Positions 1 through 8,377 of a DNA stretch of 64,000 nt are shown here, one piece after another. Within the stretch, counting starts at the first letter, position 1. Every line of letters begins with the position of its first letter. The position numbers were made by a program, and so were the translations under genes. The stretch is taken from contig NZ_BDIY01000020.1 in assembly GCF_002072155.1 (NCBI RefSeq), forward strand, positions 1-64,000, written 5' to 3'. The notes under the pieces are model-generated. The model was not told the origin of the DNA. It did no database searches and saw nothing but the letters and a program-made list of their open reading frames with translations. The DNA comes from Roseovarius sp. A-2. GTDB taxonomy: Bacteria > Pseudomonadota > Alphaproteobacteria > Rhodobacterales > Rhodobacteraceae.

Positions 1-205
1 CGGTCGTGGCCATCCAGACCAACCTTCGCAAGCAGAACGCGTATCTGTGTCGACATGGGTTTCCTCCCTATAAGACTCGCTGTCGAAATTTCGTATACGG
101 AATACGATTGCTGGAAAAATGTCAAGCGCCTTCGAAAATTACTGTCGGGGGAACCGGAAATATGGCCCTGAAACCAACAAATGCTATTTGTTATCAGACG
201 ATTAA
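1..205. other. Flank left of the transposon, no gene recognised
   Basis: The only long reading frame here runs into the transposon end and resembles no family known to me. The stretch holds a CGTATACG palindrome at 92-99 inside the 12-mer AATTTCGTATAC (87-98), which recurs exactly upstream of the GntR regulator at 8187-8198. It ends with the ATTAA copy of the Tn3-family target duplication (201-205). It may be promoter DNA of a gene lying left of the window. Confidence 0.5.
87..98. promoter_or_regulatory. Candidate GntR operator, copy 1
   Basis: AATTTCGTATAC with core palindrome CGTATACG (92-99). The same 12-mer sits at 8187-8198 next to the promoter of the GntR/FCD regulator. GTATAC-centred palindromes are typical binding sites of that regulator class. 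The assignment to this regulator is inference. Confidence 0.4.
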
Positions 206-243
206 GGCCCCATCGGAAGGTTTCTTCGTAGAACCACGCTAAG
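206..243 (+). repeat. Left terminal inverted repeat of the Tn3-family element
   Basis: The 38-bp end is an exact inverted match of 3948-3985. The outer tip is GGCCCC and the inner end is ACGCTAAG. The similarity continues a few bases further in, GGGGGAAC here against GGGAGAAC at the other end. ATTAA precedes it directly at 201-205. Confidence 0.93.
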
Positions 244-265
244 GGGGAACTTTCAGAGAACATCT

Positions 266-3217
266 TCACGTTCCCCAGTCTCTGGCTGGCCTGATGTTCA
301 GCGGTCGCGCAATTTTGCGGTCAGCGGCTCTAGAATGCCAATCAAAGTCGCCGGAAAGGATGACGTGCTCCCACCCGAGCGGCGAGGTATGCGGAAGCAG
401 CTTGGCGTCGTAGAGCGGGCTGGCCTGTGCGAGGTGGCTGGCCGCTTTGTCCATGTAGATCGTGTTCCAGAACGTGATGGCGGCGATGACGAGGTTGAGC
501 GCCATGGCCCGTTTCTGTTGAGCCGCGTCAGAACGATCATGAATGCGCCCTTGTGAGTGGGCAAAGACGGCCCTGGCCAGCGAGTGCCGCGCTTCGCCCT
601 TGTTGAGGCCTGCGTGGCATTCCATGCGCAGAGCGGCGTTTTCGATCCAGTCAAGCATGAAGAGTGTGCGTTCGATCCGACCGATTTCACCGAGGGCAAG
701 ATACAGCCTGTTTTGCTGGCGGTACGCCCCAAGCTTTCGCAGGATTTCAGACGGTTTCAGAGATCTGTCGCGGATGCTGGCCGCGAGTCGCATGACGTCG
801 CCCCAATGCTGCCGGATCACCTCTTCATTGATAGGCTTCCCGATCAGAGGCGACAGGGTAGGCCACGCCTTCGCGCCACCGAAGCACGCCAACCGCCGGT
901 CGGGAAAGTCGCGCAAGCGCGGGGCAAACGTCATCCCCAACAGATGGAACAGGGCAAAGACGTGGTCCGACACGCCGCCGGTATCTGTGTAGTGAACGAG
1001 GGGGTCAAAACTGGCCGGATTGCCCAGAAGACCGTCGAGCACAAAGGGCGCTTCGCCCGCCGTCGCCCCGATGACGCTGGAATGGAACGACCCGTACTGG
1101 CCCGACAGGAAAGAATAGATTTTCAGGCCGGGATCAGGCCCGTACTTGGCATTGATGAGTCCGCTGCCACGATTGGCAGAGAAGAACTGGCCATCTGATG
1201 AGCTGTGCTCAGCCGCGCCCCAATGTCGCGCGAAGGGCAGACCATGATGGGCATCGACAATGCGGCCCAAGGCATCCGCGAATGTCTCGGGCCGAAGGTA
1301 CCATGTCTGCGCCCAGGTCAGTTGCGCATGGCTGACACGCGATGAGGCGTGGGCCATCCGCTCCAAGCCGAGATTGGTGGCTCCAGCCAAGATCGTGGCC
1401 AGAACTGCAGCGGGTTCATCGTGCTGCTTGCCAGACCGCAGGTCAGTGAAGGCATCAAGGAACCCGGTCTGCGCATTCACCTCCCAAAGCAGCTCCGTGA
1501 TGCGGATACGCGGCATCACGGCGTCGATGGCCCGTTCCAAACGCACCGCAGCAGGAGGTGTCACCGCATCATGTGGTGTGATTTTCAGCCGCCCACGCTC
1601 GATACGGACGCCGATAAGAGCATTGCGTTTCAAGGCGCGGTCCACTTGGTCAAGACGTTTCGCCAACATGCTCCGGCGATCAGCCAGCCACGCGTCCGGA
1701 TCGGTCTCGAAGCCTGCATCCCGCATGACAGTTTCAGCCGTGTCCCGGGGCATCAGGTAGCTGTCGAACCGGCGATACTCACGACTGCCGTCGACCCAGA
1801 CATCCCCGGCACGCAGGCGGTCTCGTAAGGTGGACACAATAGCGGTTTCATACACGCGCCGTTGTGGCTGACCGCCTTGGACGATCAGCGACGGCCAATG
1901 CTTGGCGGCAAACGGCATGGGCAGATTATCGGGCAACTTGCGTTTGCCGGTGCGGTTCTGATCCCGCAGCAAGGCGATGGCGTCCTTGAGATCATCCCCC
2001 GCATCGGTCGCATTGAATTGGAAGGCCTCCAGAAAGGCAGGGGCGAACTTGCGCATATACGCATAGCGCTCGGTCGCCAGAGAAAGCGGGTCACTGGTTG
2101 CCAGTTCTCCGAAGCTGGCGATTTCGTCACGCTTGCCCAGGAGCGTATCCCATCCGACATCCGCATCCAGCGCAGCAAAGGGGTCTTGACCCAGGTCTTG
2201 TGCGCGGGCCATGGCATCAATGGATGCGCCGAAGAGCTGCATCAGCTTGCCAACCCGGGTCTTCCCTATACGCCAAACCTCCTCCTGATGGTTGCGGGAT
2301 CTTGAGAAGAGCTGGCCGGTCAATCGCTCGAACATGGCGATGGTCGCGTCGGTGATCGTGACGGATAAATCCGCCATCTGCGCCGCGAGTGTTGCGATCC
2401 GCCGCCGCACGCCAAAGTCGTTCAGCAAGCTCACGGGCGCTACAGCACCCTCGCGCGCGAACTTGAGCAGCCGGTCCGGGTGCAGCCCCTGGCCAAGATC
2501 TGGCGGCAGATTCAATGATCGCAGATATTTCAAACGGTCCAGAAGCGCGGCCATGCTGGCCGGGCTGGTCGAGTGCGGAAAGCCGCGCAACCACGTGAGC
2601 CGCGTTTGCCCTACGGACGGGTCATTCACCAAGAGCGCCTGCAAATGGTCACGCTGCTCCAGTGAGAGGGCATCAAACAGCGCCGCGGCAGCCTCCCTTC
2701 GCGCGCGCGCCCGGCCCTTCAAGGCGAGGCGCTCAAGCGTGTCCACGCTCGGCAGCGCCAAACGGTGCTTGCGCAGGTCCGCAATCAGCGTCTCGACAAT
2801 CGTCACGCCATGATCCGTCGCAAAGGCCGCCCTCGTGGCGATATCCTCCGCCTGCTGCACATGTTCAGATCCGAAAGGGGACAGACCCAAATGGCGCATC
2901 GCGAGGGCATGGTGTTCATGCCGCGTATTTCGCCTGACGGCATATTCACCGAGAGAACAAGCATCGATCTGAAGTTGCTCTGCAAGCCAGGCGATCAGTT
3001 CAGCTGGCGGCATGATGTCTTCGCTCCACCCCAAACCAGGGTAGCGCAGCAGACAAATATGCACCGCAAAGCCAAGGTGGTTTTCGGCGCGGCGGCGAGT
3101 ACGGATCAGATCAATGTCATCTCCGCTCAGCAGATAGTGACGGATCAAGGCTTCAGAATCTGTCGGCACCCCGAAGAGGTCCGCATACGCGCGGGAGGAA
3201 AGAAGTCTACGGGCCAT
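266..3217 (-). CDS. tnpA: Tn3-family transposase TnpA
   Basis: A 983-residue DDE transposase that catalyses replicative transposition through the 38-bp ends. Length is normal for the family (about 970-1000). The C-terminal third holds the catalytic triad: D675 in SSDGQFF, D745 in HYTDTGG and E875 in NKGEARHSL, with the spacing expected for Tn3-family enzymes. The N-terminal half is the DNA-binding region (begins RRLLSSRAYADLFGVP). The start codon lies 140 bp from the divergent resolvase gene, so both probably share the res region for promoter and repression by TnpR. No frameshift or internal stop was seen, so the enzyme should be functional. Confidence 0.95.
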   Translation of the reverse strand: MARRLLSSRAYADLFGVPTDSEALIRHYLLSGDDIDLIRTRRRAENHLGFAVHICLLRYPGLGWSEDIMPPAELIAWLAEQLQIDACSLGEYAVRRNTRHEHHALAMRHLGLSPFGSEHVQQAEDIATRAAFATDHGVTIVETLIADLRKHRLALPSVDTLERLALKGRARARREAAAALFDALSLEQRDHLQALLVNDPSVGQTRLTWLRGFPHSTSPASMAALLDRLKYLRSLNLPPDLGQGLHPDRLLKFAREGAVAPVSLLNDFGVRRRIATLAAQMADLSVTITDATIAMFERLTGQLFSRSRNHQEEVWRIGKTRVGKLMQLFGASIDAMARAQDLGQDPFAALDADVGWDTLLGKRDEIASFGELATSDPLSLATERYAYMRKFAPAFLEAFQFNATDAGDDLKDAIALLRDQNRTGKRKLPDNLPMPFAAKHWPSLIVQGGQPQRRVYETAIVSTLRDRLRAGDVWVDGSREYRRFDSYLMPRDTAETVMRDAGFETDPDAWLADRRSMLAKRLDQVDRALKRNALIGVRIERGRLKITPHDAVTPPAAVRLERAIDAVMPRIRITELLWEVNAQTGFLDAFTDLRSGKQHDEPAAVLATILAGATNLGLERMAHASSRVSHAQLTWAQTWYLRPETFADALGRIVDAHHGLPFARHWGAAEHSSSDGQFFSANRGSGLINAKYGPDPGLKIYSFLSGQYGSFHSSVIGATAGEAPFVLDGLLGNPASFDPLVHYTDTGGVSDHVFALFHLLGMTFAPRLRDFPDRRLACFGGAKAWPTLSPLIGKPINEEVIRQHWGDVMRLAASIRDRSLKPSEILRKLGAYRQQNRLYLALGEIGRIERTLFMLDWIENAALRMECHAGLNKGEARHSLARAVFAHSQGRIHDRSDAAQQKRAMALNLVIAAITFWNTIYMDKAASHLAQASPLYDAKLLPHTSPLGWEHVILSGDFDWHSRAADRKIARPLNIRPARDWGT

Positions 3218-3357
3218 AAGGCGTCCTCAAAACGTTGTTGCAAGTTTGAAGACGCCCAATATTATAGAGACTGTTAAAAAGACAGATATCCTGCACAAAT
3301 CCGGGATTAAGGTCACCACCTGCGATTAGGCCCTAAAACGGCCGTTTTGGAGACACC
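3218..3357. promoter_or_regulatory. Intergenic tnpA/tnpR region, presumed res site
   Basis: The 140 bp between the divergent transposase and resolvase genes is where Tn3-family res sites and both promoters lie. Visible features are an AT-rich AATATTATAGAGA stretch near 3259 and the perfect palindrome AAAACGGCCGTTTT just before tnpR. Individual resolvase subsites were not resolved by eye. Confidence 0.55.
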
Positions 3358-3924
3358 ATGCCACGCACTGGCGACATCCTCGGATACGCAAGGGTCTCGA
3401 CCGTCGACCAAGATTTGTCCGGACAGAAAGATCGGCTGCTACAACACGGCGCTATTCGCGTGTTCGAAGACGTGATCTCCGGCAAAACGTTCAACCGGCC
3501 CGGTTTGACAGCCTTGCTTGATCAGGCCAGACCCAACGACACCCTCGCCATCATTCGCCTCGATCGGTTGGGGCGCTCGCTCAAGGAACTCCTGGAAACC
3601 GTCGACGGCCTCAAAGCCAGAGAGATCAATCTGATCAGCCTCGAGGAGCGGATCGATACGACTTCCGCCGCCGGAGAGCTCGTGTTCCATGTCTTCGGGG
3701 CCATTGCGCATTTCGAGCGCCGCCTGATCTCTGAGCGCACCAAAGACGGCCTGATCAACGCTCGAAAGCATGGCCGCACCCCTGGGCGCCCGCCATTGCA
3801 CCCCGAGACAATCTCAGCCCTCCAAGATCTCGTCGGCGCAGGTAAATCCGTCGCTCAAGCCGCAAAACACCTCGGCATAGGCAGATCAACAGCTTACAAG
3901 GCGATCAGAAATGCCACGCTGTAA
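3358..3924 (+). CDS. tnpR: Serine recombinase / resolvase TnpR
   Basis: A 188-residue resolvase/invertase that resolves the cointegrate made during replicative transposition. The N-terminal catalytic domain begins LGYARVSTVDQD with the nucleophilic serine at residue 14. The LIRLDRLGRSLKEL and FHVFGAIAHFERRLISERT segments supply the conserved arginines and the oligomerisation helix. The C-terminal 45 residues (GRPPLHPETISALQ... IGRSTAYKAI) form the Hin/Tn3-type helix-turn-helix. It ends 23 bp before the right inverted repeat. Length and motif order match TnpR proteins, so it is probably active. Confidence 0.95.
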   Translation: MPRTGDILGYARVSTVDQDLSGQKDRLLQHGAIRVFEDVISGKTFNRPGLTALLDQARPNDTLAIIRLDRLGRSLKELLETVDGLKAREINLISLEERIDTTSAAGELVFHVFGAIAHFERRLISERTKDGLINARKHGRTPGRPPLHPETISALQDLVGAGKSVAQAAKHLGIGRSTAYKAIRNATL

Positions 3925-3947
3925 GCCATGTTCAGGCTTCGTTCTCC

Positions 3948-3985
3948 CTTAGCGTGGTTCTACGAAGAAACCTTCCGATGGGGCC
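3948..3985 (-). repeat. Right terminal inverted repeat of the Tn3-family element
   Basis: Exact inverted copy of 206-243, followed at 3986-3990 by ATTAA, the second copy of the target duplication. Confidence 0.93.
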
Positions 3986-3990
3986 ATTAA

Positions 3991-4284
3991 AGAATTTCGG
4001 AGAAAGCGGGAATAAAACGAGACAGCCTAAGCGCAATCAGGATGGTCGCCCGGGCGATTGTCGTCCATATGCCCGGGATAGGTGGAATCGAGTGGAATTT
4101 CGCCCTAGGCCTCGCGCATGCGCTCCTCTCGGAAAGACCCTCAAAAGGGCAAGCAAGGCGACAGCAGACGGCCCCGGGAAGGGTAGCCGCACGGGGGCGA
4201 AGGGCTGATCGGGCATCGTCGTCCGATCGGGATATGACCGGGCACGTGGCCCTTGCCGCCTGCGGCAAATCCTGCCAGTAATCG
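3991..4284. other. About 290 bp between transposon and riboswitch, no gene recognised
   Basis: Short frames exist on both strands, for example one starting at 4042, but none has recognisable domains and the minus-strand frames run through the riboswitch. It probably holds the promoter of the cobalamin operon. A truncated older gene cannot be excluded. Confidence 0.4.
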
Positions 4285-4452
4285 TCGCGTCGGTTTCCAT
4301 AGGGAATGAAAAGGGAATCCGTTCCGGCCTCGGCCGGCAAACGGAACTGCCCCCGCAACTGTAGGCGGCGAGTGCCTCTCGACAAGCCACTGGGACCATC
4401 CCGGGAAGGCGAGAGCTGCGACGACCCGTCAGTCAGGAGACCTGCCGACGAA
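4285..4452 (+). ncRNA. Cobalamin (B12) riboswitch
   Basis: The stretch shows the ordered conserved blocks of a cobalamin aptamer: an AGGGAATGAAAAGGGAATCC segment, then TGCCCCCGCAACTGTAGGCG, then the B12-box-type AAGCCACTGG, GGGAAGGCG, and the closing GTCAGTCAGGAGACCTGCC near 4428-4446. It lies about 115 nt upstream of the BtuF-like start on the same strand, so adenosylcobalamin should repress the uptake operon. The expression platform was not resolved, and the outer limits are approximate. Confidence 0.93.
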
Positions 4453-4565
4453 ATTGAAACCACGACCGGACGGGGTGTGCCGGGGCGGGAAACATGTCGT
4501 TGCCGCCTGGCTGCAGTCCGTTTCGCGTCTCCTCCCCCACGGTCCTATCTGACGGGACGGATCAG

Positions 4566-5576
4566 ATGAAACAGACCTTGATCACCACTGCACTGCTGGC
4601 AGGTGCCGCAGTGCCACTGCACGCGCAGGAAGCGAACTACCCTCTCAAATTGACGAATTGCGGGCTCGAACTCTCCTTCGATGCCGCGCCGGACAGCGCC
4701 GTGACCATCGGCCAGTCGGCGACCGAGATCCTCTACTCTCTCGGCCTCGCGCCCAGGGTCTCGGGCACCTCCGTCTGGTTCAACCCGGTCCTGCCGCAAT
4801 TCGCCGAAGTGAATGCGGGGATCGAACGGTTGGCCGACAACGATCCCAGCTTCGAGAGCGTGGTCGCGAAGCGGCCCGGGCTGGTTGCTGTGCAGTATGA
4901 ATGGCACGTCGGCGAGACCGGAAGCGTCGGCACGCGGGACATGTTCCACGAGATCGGCATCCCGACCTATATCCTGCCGGCCGATTGCGACACCAAGGAC
5001 AACTCCACCGGCGGGGATGGCACGCGCATCGGTGCCTTCGAAACGGCATCGGTCTACAAGGGCATCCGTGAGCTGGCAAGGATCTTTGACGTGCAGGCGG
5101 CGGGCGAGGCACTGATCTCGGACCTCCAGGCGACCGAAGAGGCCGCCATCGCCCGCGCCGAGGCGCTCGACCTGCCGGGCGATCTGTCGGCCGTGTTCTG
5201 GTTCTCCTCCGCCGATCTCGAGATCGACCCCTTTGTTGCCGGGCAGCTCGGCGCACCGGGCTACATGATGTCGAAGCTTGGCATCGACAACGTGATCGAG
5301 TCGGCCGAGGAATGGCCAACCGTCGGCTGGGAAAGCATCGCGCGGGCAGATCCCGACGTGATCGTCATCGCCTCCATGGACCGTCGTCGGTTCGAGGCGG
5401 ACGATGTCGAGAAAAAGCTCGAATTCCTGAGCACCGACCCCGTCGCAAGCCAGATGAAGGCCGTGCAGGCCGGACGGATCGTGCAGATGGACGCCCATGC
5501 GATGAGCGCGACGATGCGCTCGGTCTACGGGCTCCAGACGCTGTCCGAGGCGCTCTCGGAGATGTCCTTCGAATGA
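4566..5576 (+). CDS. btuF: Periplasmic cobalamin (or iron-chelate) binding protein of an ABC importer
   Basis: A 336-residue type III periplasmic binding protein. An upstream in-frame ATG exists at 4494. The start at 4566 is preferred because it gives a clean signal peptide (MKQTLITTALLAGAAVPLHAQ) behind GGGACGG. The mature part has the two-lobe TroA/BtuF pattern: the substrate question segment SAVTIGQSATEILYSLGL near residue 40, and a C-terminal lobe ending with the Q-A-GRIVQMDAHAMS region. The gene follows a cobalamin riboswitch and overlaps the permease start by 4 nt, so a corrinoid is the likely ligand. An iron-siderophore ligand is the alternative on sequence alone. Confidence 0.82.
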   Translation: MKQTLITTALLAGAAVPLHAQEANYPLKLTNCGLELSFDAAPDSAVTIGQSATEILYSLGLAPRVSGTSVWFNPVLPQFAEVNAGIERLADNDPSFESVVAKRPGLVAVQYEWHVGETGSVGTRDMFHEIGIPTYILPADCDTKDNSTGGDGTRIGAFETASVYKGIRELARIFDVQAAGEALISDLQATEEAAIARAEALDLPGDLSAVFWFSSADLEIDPFVAGQLGAPGYMMSKLGIDNVIESAEEWPTVGWESIARADPDVIVIASMDRRRFEADDVEKKLEFLSTDPVASQMKAVQAGRIVQMDAHAMSATMRSVYGLQTLSEALSEMSFE

Positions 5577-6631
5577 CCATGGTGGCCGAGCCCGCACGCG
5601 TCATGGTGAGGCGCGGCCTCTGGCTGGCGCCTCTCCTGCTGGGAATGACGGTTTTGGCCGGAACGGCAATCGGAGAGACGAGGTTGCCGTTCGTCACCGT
5701 GCTTCGAACACTGGCGAACCATCTCTGGGGCGCGGGCTATCCCGTGGACCGGATAGATGCGGGGATCATCTGGAGCTACCGCCTTCCGCGCGCCATCGTC
5801 GCCGCATGCTGCGGTGCGGGGCTGGCGCTGACAGGGGTGGTCCTGCAAGCGCTGCTGCGCAACCCGCTGGCCGATCCCTACCTGATGGGGCTCTCGGCGG
5901 GCGCCTCGACCGGCGCGGTGCTCGTGACGGTCGCGGGCGTGGGGGGCGGCGCGGTCTCGATGTCGCTCGGCGCGCTGACCGGTGCGCTCTTTGCCTTTGG
6001 CTGCGTCCTTGTGCTTGCCCATGCCGTCAGCGGCGGCGCGGGAGGAGGACGCGGCACACAGGCCGCCGCCGCGATCATCCTTGCGGGGATCGCCGGCTCG
6101 CAGATGTTCAATGCGCTGACCGCCTTCACGATCGCCCGCTCGGCCAATGCCGAGCAGGCACGGGGCATCATCTTCTGGCTCATGGGGAACCTTTCGGGCA
6201 TCCGATGGGAGGATGTCAGTGCCTGTGCCGCCGTCTCGCTTACGGGGGTGGCGCTCTGCCTGTGGCACCGGCGCGGGCTCGACGCCTTTACCTTCGGCGC
6301 GGACGGCGCCGCCTCGCTTGGCATCAACGTTCCAGTGCTGCGCGGCAGCCTCATCACCGCGACGGCCGTGATGGTCGGGGTGCTGGTGTCAAAGGTGGGC
6401 GCCATCGGGTTCGTCGGGCTCGTCGTGCCCCATGCCATGCGGTTTATCGTGGGCACGCGTCACGACCGCCTCGTTCCGGCCTCGGCGCTGGCCGGAGCGA
6501 TATTCCTTGTGGCCGCCGACGTGATCAGCCGCATTCTCGTGCCGGGACAGGTGCTGCCAATCGGGGTCGTGACCGCACTCGTCGGCGCCCCCGCCTTTGC
6601 GCTGATCCTCTTGCGAGGAGCGCGCAGATGA
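5573..6631 (+). CDS. btuC: BtuC/FecCD-family permease of the cobalamin importer
   Basis: A 352-residue integral inner-membrane permease with about nine to ten hydrophobic segments. The family landmark NPLADPYLMGLSAGASTGAV is near residue 100, and GFVGLVVPHAMRFIVGTRHDRLVPASALAGA near residue 285 contacts the ATPase. The chosen start ATG (5573) overlaps the btuF stop as ATGA, which implies translational coupling. A longer frame from 5312 only shadows btuF. The stop overlaps the ATPase start by 4 nt. With its neighbours it forms a complete importer under the B12 riboswitch. Confidence 0.87.
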   Translation: MTMVAEPARVMVRRGLWLAPLLLGMTVLAGTAIGETRLPFVTVLRTLANHLWGAGYPVDRIDAGIIWSYRLPRAIVAACCGAGLALTGVVLQALLRNPLADPYLMGLSAGASTGAVLVTVAGVGGGAVSMSLGALTGALFAFGCVLVLAHAVSGGAGGGRGTQAAAAIILAGIAGSQMFNALTAFTIARSANAEQARGIIFWLMGNLSGIRWEDVSACAAVSLTGVALCLWHRRGLDAFTFGADGAASLGINVPVLRGSLITATAVMVGVLVSKVGAIGFVGLVVPHAMRFIVGTRHDRLVPASALAGAIFLVAADVISRILVPGQVLPIGVVTALVGAPAFALILLRGARR

Positions 6632-7389
6632 GGGTCGAGCTGCGGCAGCTTTCGGCCAGGGTCCATCGCACACCGCTGCTCGAGAACATCTCGGTCGACA
6701 TCGGACGGGGCGAACTCTTTGGCCTCATCGGCCCCAACGGATCGGGCAAATCCACGCTGATGCGGTGCCTTGCGGGGCTGCATCGCCCCACCTCGGGTTG
6801 CGTCCTGGCGGATGGCAGGGATCTGGGGGGCTTGCCCGCGCGGCACCGTGCCCGTCGCATCGCGTTTGTCGAACAGCAGGCCGAAACGACGGACCGCCTG
6901 ACCGTCCGCGACGCGGTGGAGCTGGGCCGCTCGCCGTATCTCTCGCCGCTTCGGGGGTGGGGCGGCGCGGATGATGTTGCGGTGGAGCGCGCCCTGACCG
7001 CCGTCGAGATGACCGCCTTTGCGTCGCGACTGTGGCATACCCTTTCGGGCGGCGAGCGCCAGCGTGTCCACATTGCCCGCGCCCTTGCCCAGGATCCCGA
7101 TGTCCTGCTCCTGGACGAGCCGACGAACCACCTCGACATCCGGCATCAGCTGTCGCTGATGGCGCTGGTACGCGGCTTGCCCATCACCCGCGTGGTCGCG
7201 CTGCACGACCTCAATCAGGCCACCGCCTGCGATCGGATCGGGGTGCTGTTCGGGGGCCGACTTGTCGCGGCAGGCACTCCCCGGGAGGTGCTTACCGAAG
7301 ACCTGCTTGCCAAGATCTTCGGCGTGGCGGCAACCCGCCATGCGGCGCCGGACGGATCGCCAAGCCTGCATTTTTCCCATGCCCTTTAG
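6628..7389 (+). CDS. btuD: ATP-binding subunit of the cobalamin importer
   Basis: A 254-residue ABC ATPase that powers the BtuC-like permease. Walker A GPNGSGKST lies at residues 35-43, the signature LSGGERQRVHIARALAQDP near 140, Walker B DVLLLDEPTNHLD near 160, and the switch histidine in VVALHDLNQA near 190. The start overlaps the permease stop (ATGA). The profile matches the FepC/BtuD subgroup. No separate TonB-dependent receptor gene is visible in the window, so outer-membrane uptake must be supplied from elsewhere. Confidence 0.88.
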   Translation: MRVELRQLSARVHRTPLLENISVDIGRGELFGLIGPNGSGKSTLMRCLAGLHRPTSGCVLADGRDLGGLPARHRARRIAFVEQQAETTDRLTVRDAVELGRSPYLSPLRGWGGADDVAVERALTAVEMTAFASRLWHTLSGGERQRVHIARALAQDPDVLLLDEPTNHLDIRHQLSLMALVRGLPITRVVALHDLNQATACDRIGVLFGGRLVAAGTPREVLTEDLLAKIFGVAATRHAAPDGSPSLHFSHAL

Positions 7390-7454
7390 GGACATGCCCT
7401 GAGCCGCAAGGCTCCGGCAGCGTTCGGCGACAGGCTGTCATCCCGCGCGCAGGA

Positions 7455-8108
7455 TCATTCGCTCTGCAGGCGGATCTGGCGCGGCGCGGCGTTCACCATA
7501 TGCGCCTTCATGAGTTCGGCGGCGCTTCGCACGTCACCGCGCACCATGGCACTGAACACCTGCTCATGCTCTTTCCAGACCCTCAGGGAGGTGCCCGGAA
7601 CACTGAGCACCTCGCTCATCGCGCGTTGCAGATGACGCCAGTTCAGCATCATCGTATCAACAATGATCAGGTTTCCGCTGAGCTGATAGATCAGGCTGTG
7701 GAAATCCATGTCCGCCTGCAGGGCCGCAGCGTGATCGGCGCTTTGCACGCATGACTTGCCGCGCGCAATGATCTCCCGTCCGAGACCGACGGCCTCGCTG
7801 GTCATCCGCTCGCAGGCAAGTTCCACCGCCAGCGGCTCTACCACCGTCCGGAATTGATAAATGGAGTCAAAGAGGTTCTGGTCAATCGGCGCCACAATGA
7901 CACCGCGCTTGCCGGTATCCTGCACAAAGCGTTGCGCCTTAAGCATCGCGATTGCGCTGTTGATGGGTTGCCGAGACACGTTGAGCTTGAGTGCAAGCTC
8001 GTCCTGATTGAGCCGGTCGCCAGGTCTCACGTCACCGCAACAGATGGCTTCGAGCAGAGCTTCGTATGCTTTCTCTACCAGCGTCTTGTTAGGAGCGAGT
8101 GCTTCCAT
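7455..8108 (-). CDS. GntR-family (FCD) transcriptional regulator
   Basis: A 217-residue regulator with an N-terminal winged helix (residues 8-75, including LNQDELALKLNVSRQPINSA) and a C-terminal FCD ligand-binding domain (about 80-205), whose helices carry candidate metal-binding residues such as D and H in DMDFHSLIYQLSGN. FCD regulators usually sense organic acids. It is transcribed divergently from the methylmalonyl-CoA epimerase gene. A promoter and a GTATAC palindrome lie directly upstream, so autoregulation and control of the neighbour are likely. The ligand is unknown. Confidence 0.88.
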   Translation of the reverse strand: MEALAPNKTLVEKAYEALLEAICCGDVRPGDRLNQDELALKLNVSRQPINSAIAMLKAQRFVQDTGKRGVIVAPIDQNLFDSIYQFRTVVEPLAVELACERMTSEAVGLGREIIARGKSCVQSADHAAALQADMDFHSLIYQLSGNLIIVDTMMLNWRHLQRAMSEVLSVPGTSLRVWKEHEQVFSAMVRGDVRSAAELMKAHMVNAAPRQIRLQSE

Positions 8109-8150
8109 TGTCAGATATCCTACGTCTCTACCTCAACCACCTCCCCCTTC

Positions 8151-8179
8151 TGGATACCGTAGTGAGGAAAGTAGGTCAA
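8151..8179 (-). promoter_or_regulatory. Predicted promoter of the GntR gene
   Basis: On the minus strand TTGACC (8179-8174) and TATCCA (8156-8151) are separated by 17 bp, with the expected transcript start about 35 bp before the GTG/ATG region of the regulator. The candidate operator at 8187-8198 abuts the -35 element. Confidence 0.5.
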
Positions 8180-8186
8180 CATTTCG

Positions 8187-8198
8187 AATTTCGTATAC
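8187..8198. promoter_or_regulatory. Candidate GntR operator, copy 2
   Basis: AATTTCGTATAC, identical to 87-98 at the left edge of the window. It lies between the divergent gntR and epimerase genes and just upstream of the gntR -35 element. Confidence 0.45.
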
Positions 8199-8377
8199 AC
8201 ATCGGCCAGCGCAAGTGCTACATCTCGCCCAGTTGCGCTACAAACAGCGCGAACCATCCTACTGATCGGTGATTCAAAAGCAGACAACAAACAGGATAGT
8301 TGATCATGGATGCAGGCTCGAAGGATGGAGTTCGTAGCCCTAAGGCTTTGAGCATAGAAACTCACGGAGAAATATTG

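Larger units (their letters stand above)
206..3985. mobile_element. Complete Tn3-family transposon, 3.78 kb
   Basis: The element is bounded by 38-bp terminal inverted repeats (206-243 and 3948-3985) that begin GGCCCC at the outer tip and end in the inner CGCTAAG characteristic of Tn3-family ends. It is flanked by a 5-bp direct duplication ATTAA (201-205 and 3986-3990), the usual Tn3 target duplication. Inside are only tnpA (minus strand) and tnpR (plus strand), divergently arranged around a 140-bp gap that should hold the resolution site. There is no cargo gene. Intact ends, intact genes and a perfect duplication point to a recent insertion. Confidence 0.93.

Noticed and set aside
6..242. 78-codon frame at the left edge
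   Set aside because: Reads into the transposon inverted repeat and stops there. No motif.
7401..7414. GAGCC-GCAA-GGCTC stem-loop after the importer operon
   Set aside because: Only a 5-bp stem without a U-tract, too weak to call a terminator.
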